A program made the position numbers and the translations under genes. Source: an uncultured Collinsella sp. (GTDB lineage: Bacteria > Actinomycetota > Coriobacteriia > Coriobacteriales > Coriobacteriaceae). Taken from it: DNA of 11,360 bases. The notes under the pieces are model-generated. The model had not been told where the DNA came from, did not search any database, and saw only the letters and a list, made by a program, of their open reading frames with translations. Location of the stretch: the NCBI GenBank assembly GCA_934646865.1, contig CAKUEU010000057.1, positions 1-11,360 of the forward strand. The letters are read 5' to 3'. This document shows positions 1 to 7,164 of the stretch, in pieces (positions within the stretch are counted from its first letter, which is position 1; each line of letters begins with the position of its first letter).

Positions 1-93
1 GCCCCGACGGAGGGGAGGCGCCGCGCGCTCGGGCGGCGCGCCAGGGAGATAGTGGACGAGATAGTCGAGAAGCACGGTCTCAAGAAGGAGTAA
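1..93 (+). CDS. C-terminal end of an unrecognised protein (5' end outside window)
   Basis: Frame 1 is open from the first base to a TAA at 91-93, giving 30 residues that end in REIVDEIVEKHGLKKE. The tail is charged and probably helical, and rich in Arg, Glu and Lys. I cannot assign a family from this fragment. No terminator follows immediately. The first strong hairpin downstream on this strand is the inverted repeat at 220-283, which is followed by a T-rich stretch. The gene converges on the LPATG surface-protein gene. The reading frame being real rests only on its being open and ending in a plausible place, so confidence is modest. Confidence 0.4.
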   Translation, partial: APTEGRRRALGRRAREIVDEIVEKHGLKKE

Positions 94-166
94 CATCGGG
101 ATTTGCAGCGACGGACCTCAGGACGCTCTTACACCACGTCTGCGCGCGCGACCTCATAGATGCCGC

Positions 167-239
167 ATGAGCGTGGAAATATGGACACACGAGCGTGGAT
201 TTTCGGACGTCTAATGAACGAGAGTGGATAATCTCCCAC
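167..239 (+). repeat. Two tandem 22-bp repeats plus a diverged third copy
   Basis: Copies at 167-188 and 189-210 lie head to tail with an exact 22-bp period. They share GAGCGTGGA followed 5 bases later by GGAC, with about 16 of 22 positions identical. A third, weaker copy starts at 218 (ACGAGAGTGGATAAT) and forms the outer end of the long inverted repeat at 220-283. The function is unknown. The arrangement resembles dispersed intergenic repeats or a row of protein-binding sites rather than coding sequence. Confidence 0.55.
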
Positions 240-283
240 TTTGAGTCCCAGATAAGGCTCAAAGTGGGAGATTATCCACTCTC
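220..283. repeat. Perfect inverted repeat, 26-bp arms, 12-nt spacer
   Basis: The left arm 220-245 (starts GAGAGTGGATAATCTCCCAC) is the exact reverse complement of the right arm 258-283, with spacer 246-257. It lies between the convergent gene ends at 93 and 292. On the plus strand the right arm is followed by ATTTTTAT, so it can act as an intrinsic terminator for the partial gene at 1-93. On the minus strand no T-run follows. It begins only 8 bp past the stop codon of the LPATG gene. A 26-bp perfect stem is long for an ordinary terminator and suggests a conserved repeat element. Confidence 0.8.
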
Positions 284-291
284 ATTTTTAT

Positions 292-1212
292 CTAGCGGTT
301 GCGGCTCCTTGTTGCGGAAATGCCGGCTGCTGCGATCGCTACGCCAACTGCGCTCAAGACGACTGTCGTTGCGCTGTTGTCGCCTGTTGCGGGCAGGACA
401 GTCTCGGTGTGCTTAACGACCGCTGATGTCTTGGCAGGGGAGGAGACCGCGGTTGGCTTTTCCGCTTTCGGTTGCGGTGTGGGCTCGGGCTTGGTTTCTG
501 GATTGGGCTTGACCTCGGGGTTCGGCTTGACGTCAGGGTTGGGCTTGGGATCGGTCGTATCGGTTGCAATCAAGTGCACGTCGCTGACGAAGACGTAGCG
601 GATGTAGTAATCGTGCCGAGTCTCGCGCATAATTCCCTGCGTGGTGTCGTAATCGCGGTCAACGCGTGTGCCAAGGAGGGTTGAGCTGATGAGGTTCAGT
701 CTGTAAGGGATTTGGTCATCGGCATAACCGCCTGTAAAGACTACGGTTGCTCTTACGTGATTGCCGATCATGGTCAGGGCAATAGAGACGTTTGCCTCTT
801 TTGGGTTCTCGGTTTTTATAAGACTTTCGGTATCGGTGTCGACCTTGAAGAGATGGACGGTGTCGTTAAGCCCGTAGACGAAATCCTCGGGTTTGTCGGG
901 GAAGTCGTATACAAGAGCTTCGTTCTGGACCAACACGAAAGCAGGGAGTAGCTCCAAGTCGTAGTAGTGATCGACGACGGTGGCTGCTGTGAGGCCGCCT
1001 TCCGCGTTAGCTTCGTCGCAGGTAATGGGGGCTGCTACATCGGGCTCGGGCATTTCGGTCGCTAGTGCTGCGCGGGGTAGCAAAAGCAGCCCTGCCACAA
1101 GAATGCTTACTCCGAAGGCGGCGACTCTGGTGCCTGCATGACGCATGGCGTTGCGGATAGGCAGGCTGGTCCGTTTGTTATGGGTTTGCGGTGCAACATG
1201 CTGTCCATACAT
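292..1212 (-). CDS. LPXTG (LPATG) cell-wall-anchored surface protein
   Basis: This is a 306-residue secreted protein predicted to be covalently anchored to peptidoglycan by a sortase. The start at 1212 has AAGGAG at 1219-1224, six bases upstream. The N-terminus is long and basic (about 30 residues), followed by a hydrophobic core (residues about 29-48) and a signal-peptidase-like ALA site near residue 51. Residues about 52-220 form an extracellular domain I do not recognise. Residues about 222-249 are a Pro/Lys/Glu-rich spacer built from repeats of the type KPNPxVKPNPE, typical of wall-spanning stalks. The sorting signal is LPATG at 273-277, followed by a hydrophobic helix and the basic tail RSRNR. 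An internal Met at residue 23 could be an alternative start, but the ribosome binding site favours 1212. The substrate or ligand is unknown. Confidence 0.88.
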   Translation of the reverse strand: MYGQHVAPQTHNKRTSLPIRNAMRHAGTRVAAFGVSILVAGLLLLPRAALATEMPEPDVAAPITCDEANAEGGLTAATVVDHYYDLELLPAFVLVQNEALVYDFPDKPEDFVYGLNDTVHLFKVDTDTESLIKTENPKEANVSIALTMIGNHVRATVVFTGGYADDQIPYRLNLISSTLLGTRVDRDYDTTQGIMRETRHDYYIRYVFVSDVHLIATDTTDPKPNPDVKPNPEVKPNPETKPEPTPQPKAEKPTAVSSPAKTSAVVKHTETVLPATGDNSATTVVLSAVGVAIAAAGISATRSRNR

Positions 1213-1422
1213 AAGGCGCTCCTTGTTCGTAGGCCGGTTTCCGTGGATCTATATTGCGCCCGTCCGATTCGGCCAGGTTCATACACGCGAACGCTCACGC
1301 GAGCAGGGAGATTGCTGTAACTAATTTTCTCATATTTAACAGTCCGCGAACAATGGTCTTCAGCCTAATCCTTGATACTCATCGTCAGTTACCTGAGGGC
1401 CTTTGGCGCCTCGTCTGCTAGT

Positions 1423-1631
1423 CGATTGGCTACCTCTGAGATTCTGCTGTGGCCAGAATTGAGCAGAAGGCTGGGAGTGAAAATCGGGAGTTCCCGATTT
1501 TGACCGGTTTACGTTTGTGCGAGATTCTCGAATGCGATGTTCGCGATCTTGTGAATGTGAAGGACGAGACGAAGTTCTACAGCTTTATGGTCGCATGCGC
1601 AGCGAGAACGGGGCTACTGCTTTACCCATGA
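1423..1631 (+). pseudogene. Probable decayed HTH (Xre-type) regulator remnant
   Basis: In the frame that starts at 1449 the sequence reads ARIEQKAG, then FPILTGLRLCEILECDVRDLV. This is the second half of a typical Xre/Cro-type HTH domain: the recognition helix end, then the 'xLLxICexLxcdvxDL' helix. The expected first half is not in the same frame. A neighbouring frame upstream gives SRLATSEIL (1420-1446), which would join to ARIE if two bases were removed near 1446-1449. There is no ribosome binding site before the GTG at 1449, and a TGA lies 10 bases upstream in frame. It is therefore best read as a broken gene, with frameshift and 5' loss. It could alternatively be a chance match. The rest of 1213-1666 shows no intact gene. 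Confidence 0.4.
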
Positions 1632-1666
1632 GGGCGCCTGCGTGCGGCACTCTCCATCCATTTTGG

Positions 1667-2209
1667 TTAGCTCTGCATACCGAACATGGCGTTGAGGAGT
1701 GCAGTGCCTGTCCGGGTGCGGAAGACCTTCTCGCGCGCTGCGAGCACGGCGCTCTCGGAGCAGCCGTTTTCGTACAGGTTGACTAGGTAGTCCGCCTCCA
1801 CCAGAATCCGGTAGTCGGCGCCGTCGATAGCGTCGTAGGTGTGGTGGTGTCCGACCAGGAACGCCACGCGCTCGTTGGTCTGGGTGTCAAAGCCCAGATC
1901 GCTCAGCATGGCTCGAGCCGGTGCCGGACCTTCCTGCTCCTGCAGTTTTCCCGAGCTGGAGCCGTGCTTCTCGATGGCCGGGCGGATGCCGATATCGTGG
2001 ACAATCGCTGCCGCGGTAAGCGTGAAGAACTCGGGCTGGGGCAGGCTTTCGGTCTCGCCGATAGTGCGCGCGAAACTTGCCACTTTCACAAAGTGCTGGA
2101 TGCGCTTGGGGTCGCCGGCATCGAATTCAACCATCTTGAACATAAGTCTGTTGAGGAGCGTATTCTGCTCCGGGGTGAGCTGCGTAATACCGCTCTTGTC
2201 GTCCTGCAT
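1667..2209 (-). CDS. HD-domain phosphohydrolase-like protein
   Basis: This is a 180-residue soluble protein with the signature of the HD superfamily of metal-dependent phosphohydrolases. His39 sits in RIQHFVKVASFARTI, the defining His-Asp pair is H71-D72 in AAIVHDIGI, a histidine cluster H121-H123 follows in GHHHTYD, and Asp140 lies in VEADYLVN. These match the H...HD...H...D metal-ligand order. The substrate cannot be deduced; related small HD proteins act on nucleotides or are uncharacterised. The start at 2209 is chosen because AAAGGAG lies 4 bases upstream (2214-2220). The frame stays open up to 2359, but that extension would cover the promoter region and has no ribosome binding site. The gene follows the terminator of the topoisomerase operon and so is probably transcribed separately. 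No clear terminator is visible downstream. Confidence 0.85.
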   Translation of the reverse strand: MQDDKSGITQLTPEQNTLLNRLMFKMVEFDAGDPKRIQHFVKVASFARTIGETESLPQPEFFTLTAAAIVHDIGIRPAIEKHGSSSGKLQEQEGPAPARAMLSDLGFDTQTNERVAFLVGHHHTYDAIDGADYRILVEADYLVNLYENGCSESAVLAAREKVFRTRTGTALLNAMFGMQS

Positions 2210-2242
2210 TGCGCTCCTTTCGCTGGCGTTTCGCACAATCGA

Positions 2243-2312
2243 TTGTAGCGCGAGTGCATGAATGGGGACGCATTCCCTCGATGGCATGGAGAGGCGCGAC
2301 AGATATCTGTCG
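2243..2312 (-). promoter_or_regulatory. Probable promoter region with a 16-bp palindromic operator-like site
   Basis: On the minus strand a good -10 box, TACAAT, lies at 2243-2248, about 34 bp upstream of the HD gene start. No good -35 box is found 16-18 bp upstream of it. A perfect 16-bp palindrome, CGACAGATATCTGTCG, lies at 2297-2312, about 60-75 bp upstream of the expected transcription start. That is a position from which activators commonly work. Its half-site GACAGATAT is the same as the repeated motif around the HTH operon promoter at 8308-8400. Confidence 0.4.
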
Positions 2313-2350
2313 ACTAAAGAAGACGGATTTCTATCTAATTTGTCGAGTAT

Positions 2351-2393
2351 AAAAGACAAAGGCCCCGGAGTGCAGTTAATCGCGCTTCGGGGC
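2351..2393 (-). terminator. Intrinsic terminator of the topoisomerase operon
   Basis: Read on the minus strand, GCCCCGAAGCGC pairs with GCACTCCGGGGC (10 of 12 pairs, 8-nt loop) and is followed by CTTTGTCTTTT. It starts about 50 bp after the stop codon of the breakage subunit gene and separates that operon from the HD-domain gene. Confidence 0.82.
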
Positions 2394-2445
2394 TATCGTT
2401 TAAGGATTTGTGGCGGTTCGACTATCGCGGTTTCAGTTGAACGCG

Positions 2446-4686
2446 TTAGTCAAACAGGCTCGGCATGTCGTTTTCTTTCATGAGGGCACCGGCGGAGGGG
2501 AGGCTCTGCGCGGTGAACTTCTCGGCCGAGACGCCGGCACCGAGGATGTCCTCGGTCGTGCCGACGGTGGTGACCGAGCGGCCCCTCTTGGCCGTGAATG
2601 CCTGGACGCCCTGCGTGTTGGTGGTTGTCTTAGTCTTGAGCAGCGAGGTGTTGAAGTTCATCAGGCGGTAGTCGCTCGAGACCAGGGCAATGTCGCGATC
2701 TTCCTTGAGCACCTGGGCATACAGCAGCTTGCTGTCGCCGTAAATGGCGTTCTTCAGGCGCTTGCGGTTGGTTTTGGTGACGTATCCGGAAAGCGCGACG
2801 CGCACCACGCGGCCGTTCTCAAAGACAAATAGCGCGTCGGCCTTGTAGTCCTCGGGGTCGATGACCCAGATGACGCTCTCGTCGGGTTCCATCTCAAGAT
2901 CGGTCGGCAGGTACGAGCCCAGCTGGGCGGACTTGGTGTCCTCAAACGCCGCGACCTTGCACTTGTACACCTGGCTCTTGTTGGTAAACACGAGCAGCTC
3001 GTGCGTGTTGGAGGACGGGAACTCAATAAAGGGCTTGTCGCCGTCTTTGTACTTGAGCGTAGCGGCCTTCTTGAGCACGCGGTCCGTCATCTTTTTGAGG
3101 TAGCCATCGCGCGAGAGCATGATGGTAACGGGGTACTCCTCGACCTCGGGCTCCAAGCTTACCTCGATAACCTCATGGGGCTCGATCCTGCCCGTGCGGC
3201 GCGGCATCACGTACTTCTTGTTGACCGCGGCTAGCTCGTCGCTGATGACCTTCTTGATGTTCTCCTCGCTGGAGAGGATCTCCTCAAGCTCGGCAATCTC
3301 GCCCTCGAGCTTGGCGATGTCCTTGGTGCGGTTGAGAATGTACTCCTCGTTGATGTTGCGGAGCTTGAGCTCGGCAACAAACTCGGCCTGGGTCTCGTCG
3401 ATGTCGAAGCCGCGCATAAGGTTGGGTACGACCTCGGCCTCAAGCTTGGTGCCGCGGATGATGGCGATGGCCTTGTCGATGTCGAGCAGAATTGCCTCAA
3501 GGCCGTGCAGCAGGTGCAGGCGCTCGGACTTTTTGCCCAGGTCAAAGTTAATGCGACGGCGTGTGGACTGAATGCGCCACGCGACCCACTCATGCAGGAT
3601 CTGGCGCACGCCCATAACGCGGGGATAGCCGTCGACCAGCACGTTAAAGTTGCATGAGAACGAATCCTGCAGCGTGGTCGAGCGGTAGAGTTTGGCCATG
3701 AGCTTGTCCGGGTCGACGCCGCGCTTAAGGTCGATAGCGATGCGCAGGCCCGAAAGGTCGGTTTCGTCACGGATGTCGGCGATTTCCTTGACTTTGCCCT
3801 CTTTGGAGAGCTTGACGATACGCTCGATGATGACGTCGGTCTTGGTGGTGTAGGGGATTTCGTAGACCTCGATGATGCGCTCTTCGGGGATCCAGCGCCA
3901 GCGGGAGCGGATCTGGAAACTGCCAAGGCCAGTCTCGACGATTTTCTCCATCTCCTCGCGGCGGTAGATAATCTCGCCGCCGGTTGAGAAGTCTGGCATA
4001 GGCATATACTCGAGCAGGTCACAGTCGGGATCCTGCAGGTAGTGCATCGTGGCGGTGCAGACCTCGTTAAGGTTGAAGCCGCAGATGTCGGACGCCATGG
4101 CGACGCCGATGCCCTTGTTGGCCGAGACGAGGATGTTGGGGAACGTGGTGGGCAGCAGACGCGGCTCCTTCATGGCGCCGTCGTAGCTGTCGACAAAGTC
4201 GACCGGATCCTTGTCGATGTCCTTAAAGATCTCAGCGCTGATGGGGGAGAGCTTAGCCTCGGTGTAACGCGAAGCGGCGTAGCTCAGGTCGCCCGAATAG
4301 TATTTGCCAAAGTTGCCCTTTGACTCCACAAAGGGGGCGAGCAGCGCCTCGTTACCGGTGGCCAGACGCACCATCGTCTCGTAGATCGCGGCGTCGCCGT
4401 GCGGGTTAAGCTTCATGGTCTGGCCCACGATGTTGGCGCTCTTCTGGCGCTCGCCCTTGAGCAGACCCATCTTGTACATGGTGTAGAGCAGCTTGCGGTG
4501 CGAGGGCTTAAAGCCGTCGATCTCGGGGAACGCACGCGAGACGTTAACGCTCATGGCATAAGGCATGTAGTTGACCTCGAGCGTCTGCGTGATCGGCTGG
4601 TCGGTGACCTCGGAGTGCAGGCCGATGACGTTCTCGGCGTTGACCTGCTTTTTCTTGGGCTGATTCTTCGTCTTCTTCTTTGCCAC
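2446..4686 (-). CDS. parC: DNA topoisomerase IV-type (type IIA) subunit A
   Basis: This 746-residue subunit breaks and rejoins DNA. With the ATPase subunit encoded just upstream it passes one duplex through another to relax or decatenate DNA. The catalytic tyrosine is Tyr141 in the motif AASRYTEAKLS, preceded by Arg140. Other conserved parts are the KPSHRKLLYTM helix (60-70) and the quinolone-region motif NPHGDAAIYE (94-103). A coiled-coil-like stretch lies at about 453-492, and a C-terminal beta-blade domain runs from about 515 onward. I see no GyrA-box (QRRGGKG), which argues against a gyrase. The start is a GTG at 4684-4686 with AGAGGA 4 bases upstream. It lies 45 bp after the partner's stop codon with no terminator between, so the two form one operon. 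The family call is firm; exact orthology to ParC is less sure, because the sequence is rather divergent from classical ParC and GyrA. Confidence 0.9.
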   Translation of the reverse strand: MAKKKTKNQPKKKQVNAENVIGLHSEVTDQPITQTLEVNYMPYAMSVNVSRAFPEIDGFKPSHRKLLYTMYKMGLLKGERQKSANIVGQTMKLNPHGDAAIYETMVRLATGNEALLAPFVESKGNFGKYYSGDLSYAASRYTEAKLSPISAEIFKDIDKDPVDFVDSYDGAMKEPRLLPTTFPNILVSANKGIGVAMASDICGFNLNEVCTATMHYLQDPDCDLLEYMPMPDFSTGGEIIYRREEMEKIVETGLGSFQIRSRWRWIPEERIIEVYEIPYTTKTDVIIERIVKLSKEGKVKEIADIRDETDLSGLRIAIDLKRGVDPDKLMAKLYRSTTLQDSFSCNFNVLVDGYPRVMGVRQILHEWVAWRIQSTRRRINFDLGKKSERLHLLHGLEAILLDIDKAIAIIRGTKLEAEVVPNLMRGFDIDETQAEFVAELKLRNINEEYILNRTKDIAKLEGEIAELEEILSSEENIKKVISDELAAVNKKYVMPRRTGRIEPHEVIEVSLEPEVEEYPVTIMLSRDGYLKKMTDRVLKKAATLKYKDGDKPFIEFPSSNTHELLVFTNKSQVYKCKVAAFEDTKSAQLGSYLPTDLEMEPDESVIWVIDPEDYKADALFVFENGRVVRVALSGYVTKTNRKRLKNAIYGDSKLLYAQVLKEDRDIALVSSDYRLMNFNTSLLKTKTTTNTQGVQAFTAKRGRSVTTVGTTEDILGAGVSAEKFTAQSLPSAGALMKENDMPSLFD

Positions 4687-4731
4687 GATTTCCTCTTGAA
4701 CTTCTTATGGGCCGTCGTTATCGATTTGCTG

Positions 4732-6729
4732 CTACTGCAGGTCCAGCTGGTCCAGGTATTCCTTGCCGTGCTCGGAGATGTGGCGCTTGCGGCCCGCCTC
4801 GTCGTTGCCCAGCAACAGGTTGAACATGGTTTCCATCTTGGTGACGTCCTCGGGCTCCACCTTGATCAGGCGGCGCGTCTCGGGGTTCATGGTGGTGAGC
4901 CACATCATGTCCGGATCGTTCTCACCAAGACCCTTGGAGCGGTTGATCGAGCACTTCTGGTCGCCGATCTCCTTAAGGATGCCGTTCTTCTCGAGCTCGG
5001 TGTAGGCAAAGTAGGTCTTCTCTTTGCAGTTGATCTCGTAGAGCGGCGACTCGGCGATATACACGTAGCCCTCATCGATAAGCGTGGGCACCAAGCGGTA
5101 GAGCATGGTGAGCACAAGCGTGCGGATGTGATAACCGTCGACGTCGGCGTCCGTACAGATGATGACCTTGTTCCAGTTGAGGTTGTCCAGGTCGAAGGCG
5201 CCAAGATTCTTAATGCGCTTGTCCTTGATCTCCACACCGCAGCCCAGTACGCGCATGAGGTCCATGATGATGTCGGACTTAAAGATGCGCGGGTAGTCCT
5301 CCTTCAGGCAGTTGAGGATCTTGCCACGAACGGGCATAACGCCCTGGAACTCGGCATCGCGCGAGGTGCGAATGGCACCTGCTGCCGAGTCGCCCTCTAC
5401 GATGTAGATCTCGCGGCGGCTCTTGTCCTTGGAGCGGCAGTCGATGAATTTCTGCACGCGGTTGGCCATGTCGGTCTTCTGCTGCAGGTTGGTCTTGATG
5501 CTCTGGCGCGTCTTCTCGGCATTCTCGCGCGAGCGCTTGTTGATGAGCACCTGCTCCAGAATCTTGTTGGCGGCGTCTTTGTTCTCGATTAAGTAGGTCG
5601 AGAGGCGCTCCTTAAAGAAGGCGGTCATGGCCTGCTGGATAAAGCGGTTGTTGATGGCCTTCTTGGTCTGGTTCTCGTAGGACGTCTGGGTGGAGAAACA
5701 GTTGGTCACGAGTACCAGGCAGTCCTGAACGTCCTGCCACTTAATGCCGCTCTCGTTTTTGTTGTACTTGCCCTGTTGCTTAATGTAGGCATCGATGGCG
5801 CTGGTCAGAGCACTGCGGGCCGCTTTCTCGGGCGAGCCGCCGTTTTCGAGCCACGATGAGTTGTGGTAGTACTCCTGCATCATAAAGGTGCGCGAGAAGC
5901 ACATGCACGCGGTGATCTTTACGTTGTAGTCGGGCAGGTCCTCGCGATCGCGGCCGCGACGGTCGGCCTCGATAAAGAACGGCTCGGTAAGGTAATCGGT
6001 GCCGACTTTCTCGAGAACGTAATCCTCGATGCCCTTGGGGTAGCAAAAATCCTCTTCGGCAAACTCGCCGTCGTCGCCCTCGATGCGCAGACGGAAGGTC
6101 ACGTTGGCATTGACCACGGCCTGACGGCGCATGGTCTCGCGATACCAATCGTGGGGAATGCTGATCGAGGTAAAGACCTCAAGATCGGGGCGCCACTTGA
6201 TAGTGGTGCCGGTGCGGTTCTCGTCGCTGGGCTCAATCTCGAGTGCCTTCTTCTTGGCGCCGACGACTTTGCCCTTCTTAAAGTGCAGGGAGTACTTGTT
6301 GCCGTCGCGCCAGACGGTAACGTCCATGTACTCGGAAGCGTACTGGGTCGCGCAGGAGCCCAGGCCGTTGGTGCCGAGCGAGAAGTCGTAGTCGCCGCCC
6401 TGGTTGTTGTTGTACTTGCCGCCGGCGTAGAGCTCGCAGAAAACGAGCTCCCAGTTAAAGCGCTTCTCGGAAGGGTTCCAGTCGAGCGGGCAGCCACGAC
6501 CGTTATCCTCTACCTGGATGGAGCCATCGCGAAAGGCGGTAAGGGTGATGAGCTTGCCGTATCCCTGGCGCGCCTCGTCGACGGCGTTGGACAGGATCTC
6601 GAAGGCGGCGTGCGCGCAGCCGTCGAGTCCGTCCGAGCCAAAGATGACGGCGGGGCGCAGACGTACGCGCTCCTCATCCTTGAGCTGGCGAATACTGTCG
6701 TTACCATAGTTTGCGGTGTTTTTTGCCAT
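4732..6729 (-). CDS. parE: DNA topoisomerase IV-type (type IIA) subunit B, ATPase/TOPRIM
   Basis: This 665-residue subunit binds and hydrolyses ATP and supplies the metal site for DNA cleavage. The GHKL ATPase domain has Glu44 and Asn48 in EILSNAVDEA, DNGRG at 75-79, and the glycine loop LGTNGLG at 118-124, where classical GyrB/ParE has GLHGVG. The transducer domain has QTK at 354-356. The TOPRIM domain has EGDSAAG (445-451), PVRGK (466-470) and the acidic triad DADVD (527-531) in TDADVDGYHIRTL. The C-terminal RSKGLGEND motif (597-605) corresponds to RYKGLGEM of the family. The length fits ParE-type proteins and lacks the large insert of some GyrB. The start at 6729 has only a weak ribosome binding site (AAGAGAG). 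It is the first gene of the operon. The non-canonical ATP-lid and TOPRIM variants place it in a divergent branch. Confidence 0.9.
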   Translation of the reverse strand: MAKNTANYGNDSIRQLKDEERVRLRPAVIFGSDGLDGCAHAAFEILSNAVDEARQGYGKLITLTAFRDGSIQVEDNGRGCPLDWNPSEKRFNWELVFCELYAGGKYNNNQGGDYDFSLGTNGLGSCATQYASEYMDVTVWRDGNKYSLHFKKGKVVGAKKKALEIEPSDENRTGTTIKWRPDLEVFTSISIPHDWYRETMRRQAVVNANVTFRLRIEGDDGEFAEEDFCYPKGIEDYVLEKVGTDYLTEPFFIEADRRGRDREDLPDYNVKITACMCFSRTFMMQEYYHNSSWLENGGSPEKAARSALTSAIDAYIKQQGKYNKNESGIKWQDVQDCLVLVTNCFSTQTSYENQTKKAINNRFIQQAMTAFFKERLSTYLIENKDAANKILEQVLINKRSRENAEKTRQSIKTNLQQKTDMANRVQKFIDCRSKDKSRREIYIVEGDSAAGAIRTSRDAEFQGVMPVRGKILNCLKEDYPRIFKSDIIMDLMRVLGCGVEIKDKRIKNLGAFDLDNLNWNKVIICTDADVDGYHIRTLVLTMLYRLVPTLIDEGYVYIAESPLYEINCKEKTYFAYTELEKNGILKEIGDQKCSINRSKGLGENDPDMMWLTTMNPETRRLIKVEPEDVTKMETMFNLLLGNDEAGRKRHISEHGKEYLDQLDLQ

Positions 6730-7164
6730 ACTCGCTCTCTTGGTGCTTCCTCTTGTTCATTTAAGTCGTATAGATAGTCAAGGTAGCATAGCCCAGCCCG
6801 TGGGCGATTCCACCTAACACGAAATCCATCGAACAATCGTTCGTAATTTGATGGAATGGCGTTTACTCGGGCAAAACCGAGTCGGTTCTGTCCGAGTAAG
6901 TTTGAAGGCGGCTGAAGGCGCCCTATCTTGTTTGCGGCTGTTGGTTCAAATCGAACATTGGGACAGACGTCTCGTTTTATGGGCCGAGGGTATGCGAACC
7001 ACGGCCCTTTTGGCCTGAAAGGGGGTCTAACGGGGCGTTATTTGGGCCACGGGTCACTTCGCCTGTGCCGCGTTTCGTCATACGCTCATAGTGGAAGCCG
7101 ATGCCACGGGGCCGACGAAAGCCTCGGGCAGCGGATGAGCTGCAAGCCGAAAGGAGCGGTGAGG
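6730..7164. promoter_or_regulatory. Divergent intergenic region with several inverted repeats
   Basis: No gene is supported here, although a plus-strand frame stays open from 6928. The region must hold the promoters for the topoisomerase operon (leftward) and the lipoprotein (rightward), but I find no convincing -35/-10 pair for either. Visible structure includes GCCCA/TGGGC arms at 6791-6805. A nested inverted repeat has outer arms TCCATC (6825-6830) and GATGGA (6850-6855) and inner arms CGAAC (6830-6834) and GTTCG (6839-6843). ACTCGG (6865-6870) is followed by CCGAGT at 6877-6882 and again at 6892-6897. A GACAGACGTCT sequence lies at 6962-6972. Confidence 0.4.

Noticed and set aside
480..550. 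Short tandem repeats of the GGGCTTG type
   Set aside because: They are the coding repeats of the Pro/Lys/Glu stalk of the LPATG protein, not a separate DNA element or CRISPR.
1395..1412. Small hairpin GAGGGCC-TTT-GGCGCCTC
   Set aside because: It needs a bulge, has no T-run on either side that would make a terminator, and is expected by chance in GC-rich DNA.
2210..2359. N-terminal extension of the HD-domain gene to 2359
   Set aside because: It would run through the probable promoter and palindrome up to the previous terminator; the ribosome binding site supports 2209.
3231..4022. Open frame of 263 codons on the minus strand
   Set aside because: Alternate frame inside the topoisomerase A gene, with Ser/Arg/Pro-rich low-complexity translation.
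4399..5592. Long open frame of 397 codons on the plus strand
   Set aside because: It lies antisense across the two topoisomerase genes, whose motifs are unmistakable. Its leucine/valine-rich translation is the usual mirror of GC-rich codons and shows no domain.
5863..6777. Open frame of 304 codons on the plus strand
   Set aside because: Antisense to the ATPase/TOPRIM subunit gene; composition-driven shadow without ribosome binding site or recognisable domain.
6940..6956. TΨC-arm-like sequence GTTGGTTCAAATCGAAC
   Set aside because: The stem has a mismatch and there is no D-arm, anticodon arm or acceptor stem in the preceding 60 bases, so it is not a tRNA.
6928..7164. N-terminal extension of the lipoprotein frame
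   Set aside because: The frame is open, but a lipobox signal peptide must be N-terminal and the good ribosome binding site is at 7150-7156, so the start is 7165.
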